Shown: positions 1 through 11,032, numbered from the stretch's first letter. The stretch is 64,000 bases of DNA from Calliopsis andreniformis (GCF_051401765.1 NW_027480423.1:10416001-10480000), one strand, 5' to 3'. Translations and numbers: made by a program. The notes: generated by a model not told the origin, from the sequence alone.

Positions 1-101
1 CTAAGGACCTAACTATTCGATCTGGTGGAGCAACGCCCTAGAGTGAAGCCCAGGTTGCTCGGAATGTGGAAATGACCATAACTTTCACACTGGTTGCAAT
101 T

Positions 102-118
102 ATTCGTTTTATACGATG
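102..118 (+). promoter_or_regulatory. CENP-B-box-like motif (example, box-like class)
   Basis: ATTCGTTTTATACGATG aligns without gaps to the mammalian CENP-B box NTTCGNNNNANNCGGGN. It matches TTCG, the central A and the CG of CGGG; the last two G positions are A and T. That is 7 of the 9 conserved bases. The motif occupies the same monomer position (37-53) in many units of the window. In mammals CENP-B binds this box in centromeric satellite. Binding here is inference, because two core positions differ and the host is unknown. Confidence 0.45.
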
Positions 119-195
119 GAAAAACTGTTGCATTTATATTGTATTTTATGCTTCTGGCGTTGACTTCTAAGGCACTATCTATTCGATCTGGTATA

Positions 196-224
196 GCAAC
201 GCCCTAGAGAGAAGCCTAGGTTGC
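196..224. repeat. Dyad symmetry within the monomer (example)
   Basis: GCAA, then CCTAG, an 8-nt loop, CTAGG and TTGC form an imperfect inverted repeat with a 3-nt bulge (CGC) on the left arm. The arms are among the best kept parts of the unit across the window (…GAGCAACGCCCTAG… and …CCTAGGTTGC…). It could extrude as a short hairpin or cruciform. The function is unknown. Confidence 0.6.
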
Positions 225-433
225 CCGGAACGTAGAAATGACCATTACTTTCACACTGGTTGCAATTATTCGTTTTATACGATGGAAAAGCTGTTGTATT
301 TATATCGTATTTTATGCTTCTGGCGTTGACTTCTTAGGCCGTAACTATTCGGTCTGGTGGACCAACGCCCTGGAGTGAAACCTAGGTTGCCCGGAACGTA
401 GAATTGGCCATCACTTTCAAACTGGTTGCAATT

Positions 434-450
434 ATTCCTGTTATATGATG
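434..450 (+). promoter_or_regulatory. Degenerate box position (example, box-lost class)
   Basis: The equivalent site in this monomer reads ATTCCTGTTATATGATG. Both CpGs of the box-like version are gone (TTCG to TTCC, ACG to ATG). This version alternates with the box-like one through the first 2.6 kb (for example 434, 766, 1098, 1430, 2094 and 2426). It shows two monomer classes that differ at this site. Confidence 0.6.
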
Positions 451-931
451 GAAACACTGTTGTATTTTTTTTGCATTTTATGGTTCGGGCGTTGACTTCT
501 AAGGCCCTAACTATTCAATCCGTAGGAGCAACGCCCTAGGGTGAAGCCTAGGTTGCTCGGAAAGTAGAAATGAGGATATGCTTCATACTGGTTGCAATTA
601 TTTGTTTCATACGATGGAAAAACTGTTGTATTTATATTGTATTTTATGCTTCTGGCGTTGACTTCTAAGGCACTAACTATTCGATCTGGTGGAGCAACGC
701 CCTACAGTGAAGCCTAGGTTGTCCGGAACGTAGAATTGGCCATCACTTTCAAACTGGTCGAAATTATTCCTGTTATATGATGGAAACACTCTTGTATTTT
801 TTTTGCATTTTATGGTTCGGGCGTAGACTTCTAAGGCCCTAACTATTCAATCTGTTGGAGCAACGCCCTAGGGTGAAGCCTAGGTTACTCGGAAAGTAGA
901 AATGACCATAAATTTCATACTGGTTGCAATT

Positions 932-1600
932 TTTCGTTTTATACGATGGAAAAACTGTTGTATTTATATCGTGTTTTATGCTTCTGGCGTTGACTTCTTA
1001 GGCCGTAGCTATTCGGTCTGGTGGAGCAACGCCCTAGAGTGAAGCCTAGGTTGCCCGGAACGTAGAATTGGCCATCACTTTCAAACTGGTTGCAATTATT
1101 CCTGATATATGATGGAAACACTGTTGTATTTTTTTTGCATTTTATGGTTCGGGCGTTGACTTCTAAGGCCCTAACTATTCAATCTGTTGGAGCAATGCCC
1201 TAGGGTGAAGCCTAGGTTGCTCGGAAAGTAGAAATGACCATAAGTTTCATACTGGTTGCAATTATTCGTTTTATACGATGGAAAAACTGTTGTATTTATA
1301 TCGTGTTTTATGCTTCTGGCGTTGACTTCTTAGGCCGTAGCTATTCGGTCTGGTGGAGCAACGCCCTAGAGTGAAGCCTAGGTTGCCCGGAACGTAGAAT
1401 TGGCCATCACTTTCAAACTGGTTGCAATTATTCCTGATATATGATGGAAACACTGTTGTATTTTTTTTGCATTTTATGGTTCGGGCGTTGACTTCTAAGG
1501 CCCTAACTATTCAATCTGTTGGAGCAATGCCCTAGGGTGAAGCCTAGGTTGCTCGGAAAGTAGAAATGACCATAAGTTTCATACTGGTTGCAATTATTCG
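932..1600 (+). repeat. Near-identical tandem pair of dimers
   Basis: Two consecutive 332-bp units (about 932-1263 and 1264-1595) are nearly identical. They share the minor variants TATATCGTGTTTTATGC, GGCCGTAGCTATTCGG and GAGCAATGCCC. They encode the same spurious 60-codon minus-strand open frame (939-1121 and 1271-1453). This is a recent duplication inside the dimeric domain. Confidence 0.8.
1264..1280 (+). promoter_or_regulatory. CENP-B-box-like motif (second example)
   Basis: Another exact copy of ATTCGTTTTATACGATG at monomer position 37, seven units after the copy at 102. The intervening box-lost units lie at 1098 and 1430. A variant ending ACGTCG is at 3754-3770. The function inferred is possible binding by a CENP-B-like (pogo-type transposase-derived) protein, which is not demonstrable here. 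Confidence 0.4.
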
Positions 1601-2639
1601 TTTTATACGATGGAAAAACTGTTGTATTTATATTGTATTTTATGCTTCTAGCGTTGACTTCTAAGGCACTATCTATTCGATCTGGTGGAGCAACGCACTA
1701 GAGAGAAGCCTAGGTTGCCCGGAACGTAGAATTGACCATCACTTTCAAACTGGTTGCAATTATTCATGTTATATGAGGGAAACACTGTTGTATTTTTTTT
1801 GCATTTTATGGTTCGGGCGTTGACTTCTAAGGCCCTAAGTATTCAATCCGTTGGAGCAACGCCCTACGGTGAAGCCTAGGTTGCTCGGGAAGTAGAAATG
1901 ACCATAAGTTTCATACTGGTTGCAATTATTTGTTTCATACGATGGAAAAACTGTTGTATTTATATTGTATTTTATGCTTCTGGCGTTGACTTCTAAGGCG
2001 CTAACTATTCGATCTGGTGGAGCAACGCCCTAGAGTGAAGCCTAGGTTGCCCGGAACGTAGAATTGGCCATCACTTTCAAACTGGTCGCAATTATTCCTG
2101 TTATATGATTGAAAGACTGTTGTATTTTTTTTGCATTTTATGGTTTGGGCTTAGACTTCTAAGGCCCTAACTATTCAATCTGTTGGAGCAACGCCCTAGG
2201 GTGAAGCCTAGGTTGCTCGGAAAGTAGAAATGACCATAAGTTTCATACTGCTTGCAATTATTCGTTTTATACGTTGGAAAAGCTGTTGTATTTATATTGT
2301 ATTTTATGCTTCTGGCGTTGACTTCTAAGGCACTAACTATTCGGTCTGGTGGAGCAACGCCCTAGAGTGAAGCCTAGGTTGCCCGGAACGTAGAATTGGC
2401 CATCACTTTCAAACTGGTTGCAATTATTCCTGATATATGATGGAAACACTGTTGTATTTTTTTTGCATTTTATGGTTCGGGCGTTGACTTCTAAGGCCCC
2501 AACTATTCAATCTGTTAGTGCGACGCCCTAGGGTGAAGCCTAGGTTGCTCGGAAAGTAGAAATGACCATAACTTTCATACTGGTTGCAATTATTCGTTTT
2601 ATACGATGGAAAAACTGTTGTATTCATATTGTAATTTAT

Positions 2640-3470
2640 GCTTCTGGCGTTTACTTCTAATGCACTAACTATTCGATCTGGTGGAGCAACACTCTAGAGT
2701 GGAGCCTAGGTTGCCCGGAACGTAGAAATGACCATCACCTTCAAACTGGTTGCAATTATTCCTGTTATATGATGGAAAAACTGTTGTATTTATATTGTAT
2801 TTTATGCTTCGGGCGTTGACTGCTAAGGCCCTAACTATTCAATCTGTTTGATCAACGCCCTAGAGTGAAGCCTAGGTTGCTCGGAATGTAGAAATGACCA
2901 TAACATTCACACTGGTTGAAATTATTCGTTTAATACGATGGAAAAGCTGTTGCATCTTTATTGTATTTTATGATTCTGGCGTTGACTTCTAAGGCCCTAA
3001 CTATTCGATCTGGTGGAGCAACGCCCCAGAGTGAAGCCTAGGTTGCCCGGAACGTAGAAATGACCATAACTTTCATACTGGTTGCAATTATTCGTTTTAT
3101 ACGATGGTAAAACTGTTCTATTTATTTTGTATTTTATTAATCGGGCGTTGACTTCTAAGGCCCTAACTATTCAATCTGTTGGAGCAACGCCCTAGGGTGA
3201 AGCCTAGGTTGCCCGGAAAGTAGAAATGACGTTAACTTTCACACTGGTTGCTATTATTCGTTCTACACGATGGAAAAACTGTTATATTTATATTGTATTT
3301 TATGCTTCGGGCGTTGACTTCTAAGGCCCTAGCTGTTTGATCTGGAGGAGCAACGCCCTAGAGTGAAGCCTAGGTTGCCCGGAACGTAGAAGTGACCATA
3401 ACTTTCACACTGGTTGCTATTATTCGTTCTATACGATGGAAAAACTGTTATATTTATAATGTATCTTATG
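2640..3470 (+). repeat. Mixed monomers between higher-order blocks
   Basis: About five monomers with no clear higher-order partner nearby. They include variants with TTTAATACGATGG and GTTCTATTTATTTTG, which recur singly elsewhere (for example near 11555 and 16875). There is nothing other than satellite here. Confidence 0.7.
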
Positions 3471-4065
3471 CTTCAGGCGTTGACTTCTTAGGCCCTAACA
3501 ATTCGATCTGGTGGAACAACGCCCTAGAGTGAAGCCTAGGTTGCCTGGAATGTACAAATGACCATCACTTTCACACGGGTTGCAATTATTCCTGTTATAG
3601 GACGGAAAGACTGTTGTATTTTTTTTGTATTTTATGCTTCAGGCGTTGACTTCTGAGGCCGCTGCTATTCGATGTAGTGGAAGAACGCCATAGAGTGAAG
3701 CCTAGGTTGCCCGAAACGTAGAAATGACCATAACTTTCATACTGGTTGCAATTATTCGTTTTATACGTCGGAAAAACTGTTGTATTTATACTGTATTTTA
3801 TGCTTCTGGCGTTGACTTCTGAGGCACTAACTATTCGATCTGCTGGAGCAACGCCCTAGAGTGTAGCCTAGGTTGCCCGGAAAGTAGAAATGACCACAAC
3901 TTTCATACTGGTTGCAATTACTCGTTTTATATGATAGAAAAACTGTTGTATTTATATCGTCTTTTATGCTTCTGGCGTTGACTTCTTATGCCCTAACTAT
4001 TCCATCAGGTGGAACAACGCCCTAGGGTGAAGCCTAGGTTGCCCGGAACGTAGAAATGGAAATAA
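3470..4065 (+). repeat. Higher-order block, partner of 5627-6222 (offset 2157 bp)
   Basis: Shares rare variants with the later copy: GCCTGGAATGTACAAATG, GTTATAGGACGGAAAGACTG, GAGGCCGCTGCTATTC, ATACGTCGGAAAAACTG and CCATCAGGTGGAACAACG. The offset equals 13 monomers minus one base. Homology stops near 4065/6222, where one copy continues AAACTGG and the other CACCGG. Confidence 0.8.
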
Positions 4066-4833
4066 CTTTCAAACTGGTTGCAATTATTCCTGTTATACGA
4101 TGGAAACACTGTTGTATTTTTACTGCATTTTATGCTTCGGGCGTTGACTTCTAAGGCCCTAACTATTCGATCTGGTGGAGCACCGCCCTAGAGTGAAGCC
4201 TAGGTTTCCCGGAACGTAGAAATGACCATCACTTTCAAACTGGTTGCAATTATTCCTGTTATATGATGGAAAAACTGTTGTATTTTTATTGCATTTTATG
4301 CTTCAGGCATTGACTTCTAAGGTCCTAGCTATTCAATCTGTTGGAGCAACGCCCCAGGGTGAAGCCTAGGTTGCGCGGAAAGTAGAAATGACAATAACTT
4401 TCACACTGGGTGCAATTATTCGTTTTATACGAAGGAAAAGCTGTTGCATCTTTATTGTATTTTATGCTTCTGTCGTTGACGTCTAAGGCCGTAGCTATTA
4501 GATGTGGTGTAGCAACGCACTAGAGTGACGCCTAGGTTGCCCGGAACGTGGAATGACCATTACTTTCGCAATGTTTGCAATTATTCATTTTATACGATGG
4601 AAAAACTGTTGTACTTATATTGTATTTTATGCTTCTGGCGTTGACTTCTAAGGCCCTAACTATTCGACCTGGTGGAGCAACGCCCTACAGTGAAGCCTAG
4701 GTTGCCCGGAACGAAGAAATGACCGTCACTTTCAAACTGGTTGCAATTAATCCTTTTATACGATGTAAAAACTGTTGTATTTTTATTGCATTTTATGCTT
4801 CGGGCATTAACTTATAAGGCCCTAACTATTCAA
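4066..4833 (+). repeat. Higher-order block, partner of 9210-9977 (offset 5144 bp)
   Basis: Carries the marker variants GAGCACCGCCCTAG, CTTCAGGCATTGACTTC, TTATACGAAGGAAAAGC, GACGTCTAAGGCCGTAGC and CGATGTAAAAACTG. The same series recurs at 7575-8212 (offset 3485) and at 9210-9977. The shared ending CATTAACTTATAAGG is found only in this block and its 9.9 kb partner, linking those two most closely. Confidence 0.8.
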
Positions 4834-5455
4834 TCTGGTGGAACAACGCCCTAAGGTGAAGCCTAGGTTGCCCGGAACGTAGAAATGACCATCACTTTCA
4901 AACTGGTTGCAATTAATCCTTTTATACGATGGAAAAACTGTTGCATTTTTATTGCATTTTATGCGTCGGGCGTTGACTTCTAAGGCCCTAACTATTGAAT
5001 CTGTTGGAGCGACGCCTTAGGGTGAAGCCTAGGTTGCCCGGAACTTAGATATGACCATAACCTTCACACAGGTTGCAATTATTCGTTTTCTACGATGGAA
5101 AAGCTGTTGTTTTTATATTGTATTTTATGCTTCCGGTGTTGACTTCTTAGACCCTAACTCTCCGATCTGGTGGAGCAACGCCTCAGAGTTAAGTCTAGGA
5201 TGCCCGAAACGTCGAAATGATCGTTACTTTCGCACTGGTTGCAATTGGTCATGCTATACAATGGAAAAACTGTTGTATTTATACTGTATTTTATGCTTCT
5301 GGCGTTGACTTCTAAGGCCGTAGCTATTCGATGTGGTGGAGCAACGCCCTAGAGTGAAGCCTAGGTTGCCCGAAACGTAGAAATGCCCATTACTTTCACA
5401 CTGGTTGAAATTATTAGTTTTATACGATGGAAAAACTGTTCTATTTATTTTGTAT
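4833..5455 (+). repeat. Higher-order block, partner of 6659-7281 (offset 1826 bp)
   Basis: Shares GCGTCGGGCGTTGAC, CCTTAGGGTGAAGCC, GAACTTAGATATGACC, CGTTTTCTACGATGG and CAGAGTTAAGTCTAGG with 6659-7281. Further copies lie at 8318-8940 and 12467-13090. The three copies at 5051, 6877 and 8536 contain an identical spurious 85-codon plus-strand open frame; the one at 12685 differs by one residue. Confidence 0.8.
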
Positions 5456-6553
5456 TTTATGCATCGGGCGTTGACTTCTAAGGACCTAACTACTCAATCT
5501 GTTGGAGCAACGCCCTAGGGTGAAGCCTAGGTTGCCCGCAAAGTAGAAATGACGTTAACTTTCACACTGGTTGCTATTATTAGTTCTGTACGATGGAAAA
5601 ACTGTTATATTTATATTGTATTTTATGCTTCGGGCGTTGACTTCTTAGGCCCTAACAATTCGATCTGGTGGAACAACGCCCTAGAGTGAAGCCTAGGTTG
5701 CCTGGAATGTACAAATGACCATCACTTTCACACGGGTTGCAATTATTCCTGTTATAGGACGGAAAGACTGTTGTATTTTTTTTGTATTTTATGCTTCAGG
5801 CGTTGACTTCTGAGGCCGCTGCTATTCCATGTAGTGGAAGAACGCCATAGAGTGAAGCCTAGGTTGCCCGAAACGTAGAAATGACCATAACTTTCATACT
5901 GGTTGCAATTATTCGTTTTATACGTCGGAAAAACTGTTGTATTTATATTGTATTTTATGCTTCTGGCGTTGACTTCTGAGGCACTAACTATTCGATCTGC
6001 TGGAGCAACGCCCTAGAGTGTAGCCTAGGTTGCCCGGAAAGTAGAAATGACCACAACTTTCATACTGGTTGCAATTACTCGTTTTATATGATAGAAAAAC
6101 TGTTGTATTTATATCGTCTTTTATGCTTCTGGCGTTGACTTCTTATGCCCTAACTATTCCATCAGGTGGAACAACGCCCTAGGGTGAAGCCTAGGTTGCC
6201 CGGAACGTAGAAATGGAAATAACTTTCACACCGGTAGCAATTAGTCGTTTTATACGATGGAAAAACAGTTCTATTTATTTTGTATTTTATGTTTCGGCCG
6301 CTGACTTCTAAGGCACTAACTATTCGATCTGTTGGAGCAACGCCCTAGGGTGAAGCCTAGGTTGCCCGGAACGTAGAAATGACCATAACTTTCACACTGG
6401 TTGCTATTATTCGTTTTATACGATGGAAAAACTGTTATATTTATATTGTACTTTATGCTTCTGGCGCTGACTTCTTAGGCCCTAACTATTCGATCTGGTG
6501 GAACAACGCCGTAGAGTGAAGCCTAGGTTGCCCGGAACGTAGAAATGCCCATA

Positions 6554-8212
6554 ACTTTCACACTGGTTGCTATTATTCGTTTTATACGATGGAAAAGCTG
6601 TTGTATTTATACCGTATTTTATGATTCTGGCGTTGACATCTTATGCCCTAACTATTCCATCTGGTGGAACAACGCCCTAAGGTGAAGCCTAGGTTGCCCG
6701 GAACGTAGAAATGACCATCACTTTCAAACTGGTTGCAATTAATCCTTTTATACGATGGAAAAACTGTTGCATTTTTATTGCATTTTATGCGTCGGGCGTT
6801 GACTTCTAAGGCCCTAACTATTGAATCTGTTGGAGCGACGCCTTAGGGTGAAGCCTAGGTTGCCCGGAACTTAGATATGACCATAACCTTCACACAGGTT
6901 GCAATTATTCGTTTTCTACGATGGAAAAGCTGTTGTTTTTATATTGTATTTTATGCTTCCGGTGTTGACTTCTTAGACCCTAACTCTCCGATCTGGTGGA
7001 GCAACGCCTCAGAGTTAAGTCTAGGATGCCCGAAACGTCGAAATGATCGTTACTTTCGCACTGGTTGCAATTGGTCATGCTATACAATGGAAAAACTGTT
7101 GTATTTATACTGTATTTTATGCTTCTGGCGTTGACTTCTAAGGCCGTAGCTATTCGATGTGGTGGAGCAACGCCCTAGAGTGAAGCCTAGGTTGCCCGAA
7201 ACGTAGAAATGCCCATTACTTTCACACTGGTTGAAATTATTAGTTTTATACGATGGAAAAACTGTTCTATTTATTTTGTATTATATACTTCGGGCGTTGA
7301 CTTATAAGGCCCTAGCTATTTGATCTGGTGGAGCAACGCCCTAGAGTGAAGCCTAGGTTGCCCGGAACGTAGAAGTGACCATCACTTTCAAACTGGTTGC
7401 AATTAATCCTTTTATACGACGGAAAGACTGTTGTATTTATATTGTATTTTATGCTTCTGGCGTTGACTTCTTAGGCCGTAACTTTTCGATCTGGTGGAGC
7501 AACGCCCTGGAGTGAAGCCTAGGTTGCGCAGAACGTAGAATTGGCCATCACTTTCAAACTGGTTGCAATTATTCCTGTTATACGATGGAAACACTGTTGT
7601 CTTTTTATTGCATTTTATGCTTCGGGCGTTGACTTCTAAGGCCCTAACTATTCGATCTGGTGGAGCACCGCCCTAGAGTGAAGCCTAGGTTGCCCGGAAC
7701 GTAGAAATGACCATCACTTTCAAACTGGTTGCAATTATTCCTGTTATATGATGGAAAAACTGTTGTATTTTTATTGCATTTTATGCTTCAGGCATTGACT
7801 TCTAAGGTCCTAACTATTCAATCTGTTGGAGCAACGCCCCAGGGTGAAGCCTAGGTTGCGCGGAAAGTAGAAATGACAATAACTTTCACACTGGGTGCAA
7901 TTATTCGTTTTATACGAAGGAAAAGCTGTTGCATCTTTATTGTATTTTATGCTTCTGTCGTTGACGTCTAAGGCCGTAGCTATTAGATGTGGTGTAGCAA
8001 CGCACTAGAGTGACGCCTAGGTTGCCCGGAACGTGGAATGACCATTACTTTCGCAATGTTTGCAATTATTCATTTTATACGATGGAAAAACTGTTGTACT
8101 TATATTGTATTTTATGCTTCTGGCGTTGACTTCTAAGGCCCTAACTATTCGACCTGGTGGAGCAACGCCCTACAGTGAAGCCTAGGTTGCCCGGAACGAA
8201 GAAATGACCGTC
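6554..8212 (+). repeat. Tandem 10-mer higher-order unit, copy 1 (1659 bp)
   Basis: This 1659-bp unit (10 monomers minus one base) is followed directly by a near-identical copy at 8213-9871. The junction lies in monomer register at ACTTTCAC. The only mismatch I noticed by eye is one base near 7581/9240 (C versus A in the T-rich run). It is a clean, recent tandem duplication, consistent with unequal crossing over between HOR units. Confidence 0.88.
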
Positions 8213-9871
8213 ACTTTCACACTGGTTGCTATTATTCGTTTTATACGATGGAAAAGCTGTTGTATTTATACCGTATTTTATGATTCTGGCGTTGACATCT
8301 TATGCCCTAACTATTCCATCTGGTGGAACAACGCCCTAAGGTGAAGCCTAGGTTGCCCGGAACGTAGAAATGACCATCACTTTCAAACTGGTTGCAATTA
8401 ATCCTTTTATACGATGGAAAAACTGTTGCATTTTTATTGCATTTTATGCGTCGGGCGTTGACTTCTAAGGCCCTAACTATTGAATCTGTTGGAGCGACGC
8501 CTTAGGGTGAAGCCTAGGTTGCCCGGAACTTAGATATGACCATAACCTTCACACAGGTTGCAATTATTCGTTTTCTACGATGGAAAAGCTGTTGTTTTTA
8601 TATTGTATTTTATGCTTCCGGTGTTGACTTCTTAGACCCTAACTCTCCGATCTGGTGGAGCAACGCCTCAGAGTTAAGTCTAGGATGCCCGAAACGTCGA
8701 AATGATCGTTACTTTCGCACTGGTTGCAATTGGTCATGCTATACAATGGAAAAACTGTTGTATTTATACTGTATTTTATGCTTCTGGCGTTGACTTCTAA
8801 GGCCGTAGCTATTCGATGTGGTGGAGCAACGCCCTAGAGTGAAGCCTAGGTTGCCCGAAACGTAGAAATGCCCATTACTTTCACACTGGTTGAAATTATT
8901 AGTTTTATACGATGGAAAAACTGTTCTATTTATTTTGTATTATATACTTCGGGCGTTGACTTATAAGGCCCTAGCTATTTGATCTGGTGGAGCAACGCCC
9001 TAGAGTGAAGCCTAGGTTGCCCGGAACGTAGAAGTGACCATCACTTTCAAACTGGTTGCAATTAATCCTTTTATACGACGGAAAGACTGTTGTATTTATA
9101 TTGTATTTTATGCTTCTGGCGTTGACTTCTTAGGCCGTAACTTTTCGATCTGGTGGAGCAACGCCCTGGAGTGAAGCCTAGGTTGCGCAGAACGTAGAAT
9201 TGGCCATCACTTTCAAACTGGTTGCAATTATTCCTGTTATACGATGGAAACACTGTTGTATTTTTATTGCATTTTATGCTTCGGGCGTTGACTTCTAAGG
9301 CCCTAACTATTCGATCTGGTGGAGCACCGCCCTAGAGTGAAGCCTAGGTTGCCCGGAACGTAGAAATGACCATCACTTTCAAACTGGTTGCAATTATTCC
9401 TGTTATATGATGGAAAAACTGTTGTATTTTTATTGCATTTTATGCTTCAGGCATTGACTTCTAAGGTCCTAACTATTCAATCTGTTGGAGCAACGCCCCA
9501 GGGTGAAGCCTAGGTTGCGCGGAAAGTAGAAATGACAATAACTTTCACACTGGGTGCAATTATTCGTTTTATACGAAGGAAAAGCTGTTGCATCTTTATT
9601 GTATTTTATGCTTCTGTCGTTGACGTCTAAGGCCGTAGCTATTAGATGTGGTGTAGCAACGCACTAGAGTGACGCCTAGGTTGCCCGGAACGTGGAATGA
9701 CCATTACTTTCGCAATGTTTGCAATTATTCATTTTATACGATGGAAAAACTGTTGTACTTATATTGTATTTTATGCTTCTGGCGTTGACTTCTAAGGCCC
9801 TAACTATTCGACCTGGTGGAGCAACGCCCTACAGTGAAGCCTAGGTTGCCCGGAACGAAGAAATGACCGTC
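8213..9871 (+). repeat. Tandem 10-mer higher-order unit, copy 2 (1659 bp)
   Basis: Second copy of 6554-8212. After 9871 the sequence continues ACTTTCAAAC rather than ACTTTCACAC, and then follows the 4.7 kb version (CGATGTAAAAACTG). Thus the right flank of copy 2 preserves the arrangement found at 4728 onward. Confidence 0.88.
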
Positions 9872-10700
9872 ACTTTCAAACTGGTTGCAATTAATCCTTT
9901 TATACGATGTAAAAACTGTTGTATTTTTATTGCATTTTATGCTTCGGGCATTAACTTATAAGGCCCTAACTATTCAATCTGTAAGAGCAACGCTCTAGGG
10001 TGTAGCCTAGGTTGCCCGTAAAGTAGAAGTGACCCTAGCTTTCATACTGGTTGCAATTATTCGTTTTGTATGATGGAAAAACTGTTGTATTTATATTGTA
10101 TTTTATGCTTCTGGCGTTCACTTCTTAGGCCCAAACTATTCGTTCTGGTGGAGTAACGCCCTATGGTGAAGCCTAGGTTGACCGGAACGTAGAAATGACC
10201 ATAATTTTCACACCGGTAGCAATTATTCGTTTTACACGATGGAAAAACTGTTCTATTTATTTTGTATTTTATGCATCGGGCGTTGACTTCTAAGGACCTA
10301 ACTACTCAATCTGTTGGAGCAACGCCCTAGGGTGAAGCCTAGGTTGCCCGCAAAGTAGAAATGACGTTGACTTTCACACTGGATGCTATTATTAGTTCTG
10401 TACGATGGAAAAACTGTTATATTTATATTGTATTTTATGCTTCGGGCGTTGACTTCTAAGGCCCTAGCTGATTGATCTGGTGGAGCAACGCCCTAGAGTG
10501 AAGCCTAGGTTGCCCGGAACGTAGAAGTGACCATAACTTTCACACTGGTTGCTATTATTCGTTCTATACGATGGAAAAACTGTTATATTTATATTGTATC
10601 TTATGCTTCTGGCGTTGACTTCTTAGGCCCTAACAATTCGATCTGGTGGAACAACGCCCTAGAGTGAAGCCTAGGTTGCCTGGAATGTACAAATGACCAT
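9872..10700 (+). repeat. Satellite with mixed higher-order affinity
   Basis: Up to 9977 it matches 4728-4833. From about 10250 it matches the 5440-5640 region (GCATCGGGCG, GGACCTAACTACTCAATC, TTAGTTCTGTACGATGG). In between is a variant with GTAAGAGCAACG and CGTTTTGTATGATGG that recurs at 35350-35460, 39500-39610 and 48980-49070. This is a mosaic of known monomer types. Confidence 0.7.
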
Positions 10701-11032
10701 CACTTTCACACGGGTTGCAATTATTCCTGTTATAGGACGGAAAGACTGTTGTATTTTTTTGGTATTTTATGCTTCAGGCGTTGTCTTCTGAGGCCGCTGC
10801 TATTCGATGTAGTGGAGGAACGCCATAGAGTGAAGCCTAGGTTGCCCGAAACGTAGAAATGGCCATAACTTTCATACTGGTTGCAATTATTCGTTTTATA
10901 CGTCGGAAAAACTGTTGTATTTATATTGTATTTTATGCTTCTGGCGTTGACTTCTGAGGCACTAACTATTCGATCTGGTGGAGCAACGCCCTAGAGTGAA
11001 GCCTAGGTTGCCCGGAACGTAGAAATGACCAT
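10701..11032 (+). repeat. Tandem dimer duplication, copy 1 (332 bp)
   Basis: Starts at CACTTTCACACGGG and includes TTATAGGACGG, TTTTTTTGGTATTTTATG, GTTGTCTTCTGAGG and GTGGAGGAACGCC. The next 332 bp (11033-11364) repeat the same rare variants. A local duplication of one box-lost plus one box-variant (TATACGTCGG) monomer. Confidence 0.85.

Larger units (their letters stand above)
66..231 (+). repeat. Reference monomer (166 bp)
   Basis: A typical unit, chosen as a numbering reference. It starts at GTGGAAATGACC (a G-for-A variant of the usual GTAGAAATGACC) and ends at CCCGGAAC; the next unit begins at 232, exactly 166 bp later. In consensus numbering, positions 34-85 are AT-rich, with A5 and T-rich runs. 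Position 37 starts the CENP-B-box-like motif. Positions 86-166 are GC-richer and hold the dyad at 131-159 and the AvrII site CCTAGG at 150-155. The length matches the DNA protected by a nucleosome plus linker histone (about 166 bp), a common length class for centromeric satellites. Confidence 0.95.
380..2640 (+). repeat. Dimeric higher-order repeat (332 bp)
   Basis: Two monomer types alternate. One carries TTCCTG(T/A)TATATGATGG, a T8 run and TTTTATGGTTCGGGCG. The other carries TTCGTTTTATACGATGG and TATGCTTCTGGCG. The TATGGTTCGGG (or GGTTTGGG) marker returns every 332 bp, near 480, 812, 1144, 1476, 1808, 2140 and 2472. The dimer pattern stops after about 2.6 kb, where the T8/GGTTCGGG type disappears. 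This is the most regular stretch at the left end of the window; it may continue leftward beyond base 1. Confidence 0.85.

Noticed and set aside
160..185. CCCTAA telomere-like words in the GGCCCTAACTATTC part of most monomers
   Set aside because: Only one such hexamer occurs per 166 bp and it never runs in tandem, so this is not telomeric repeat.
66..231. Monomer built from two ancient halves of about 83 bp (TATTCG occurs in both halves, about 80 bp apart, each followed by a GATGG or GGTGG word)
   Set aside because: Beyond these short words the halves do not align convincingly by eye; chance is a sufficient explanation without a statistical test.
5388..5480. Bacterial-type promoters, terminators, or tRNA-like folds in the AT-rich and dyad parts
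   Set aside because: These patterns recur in every monomer as a result of its composition; there is no gene for them to serve, and no tRNA cloverleaf elements were found.
5051..8793. Identical 85-residue predicted proteins at 5051, 6877 and 8536, with a similar one at 12685
   Set aside because: Identity is explained by recent duplication of the whole surrounding satellite block, including non-open parts. It is not evidence for selection on a protein.
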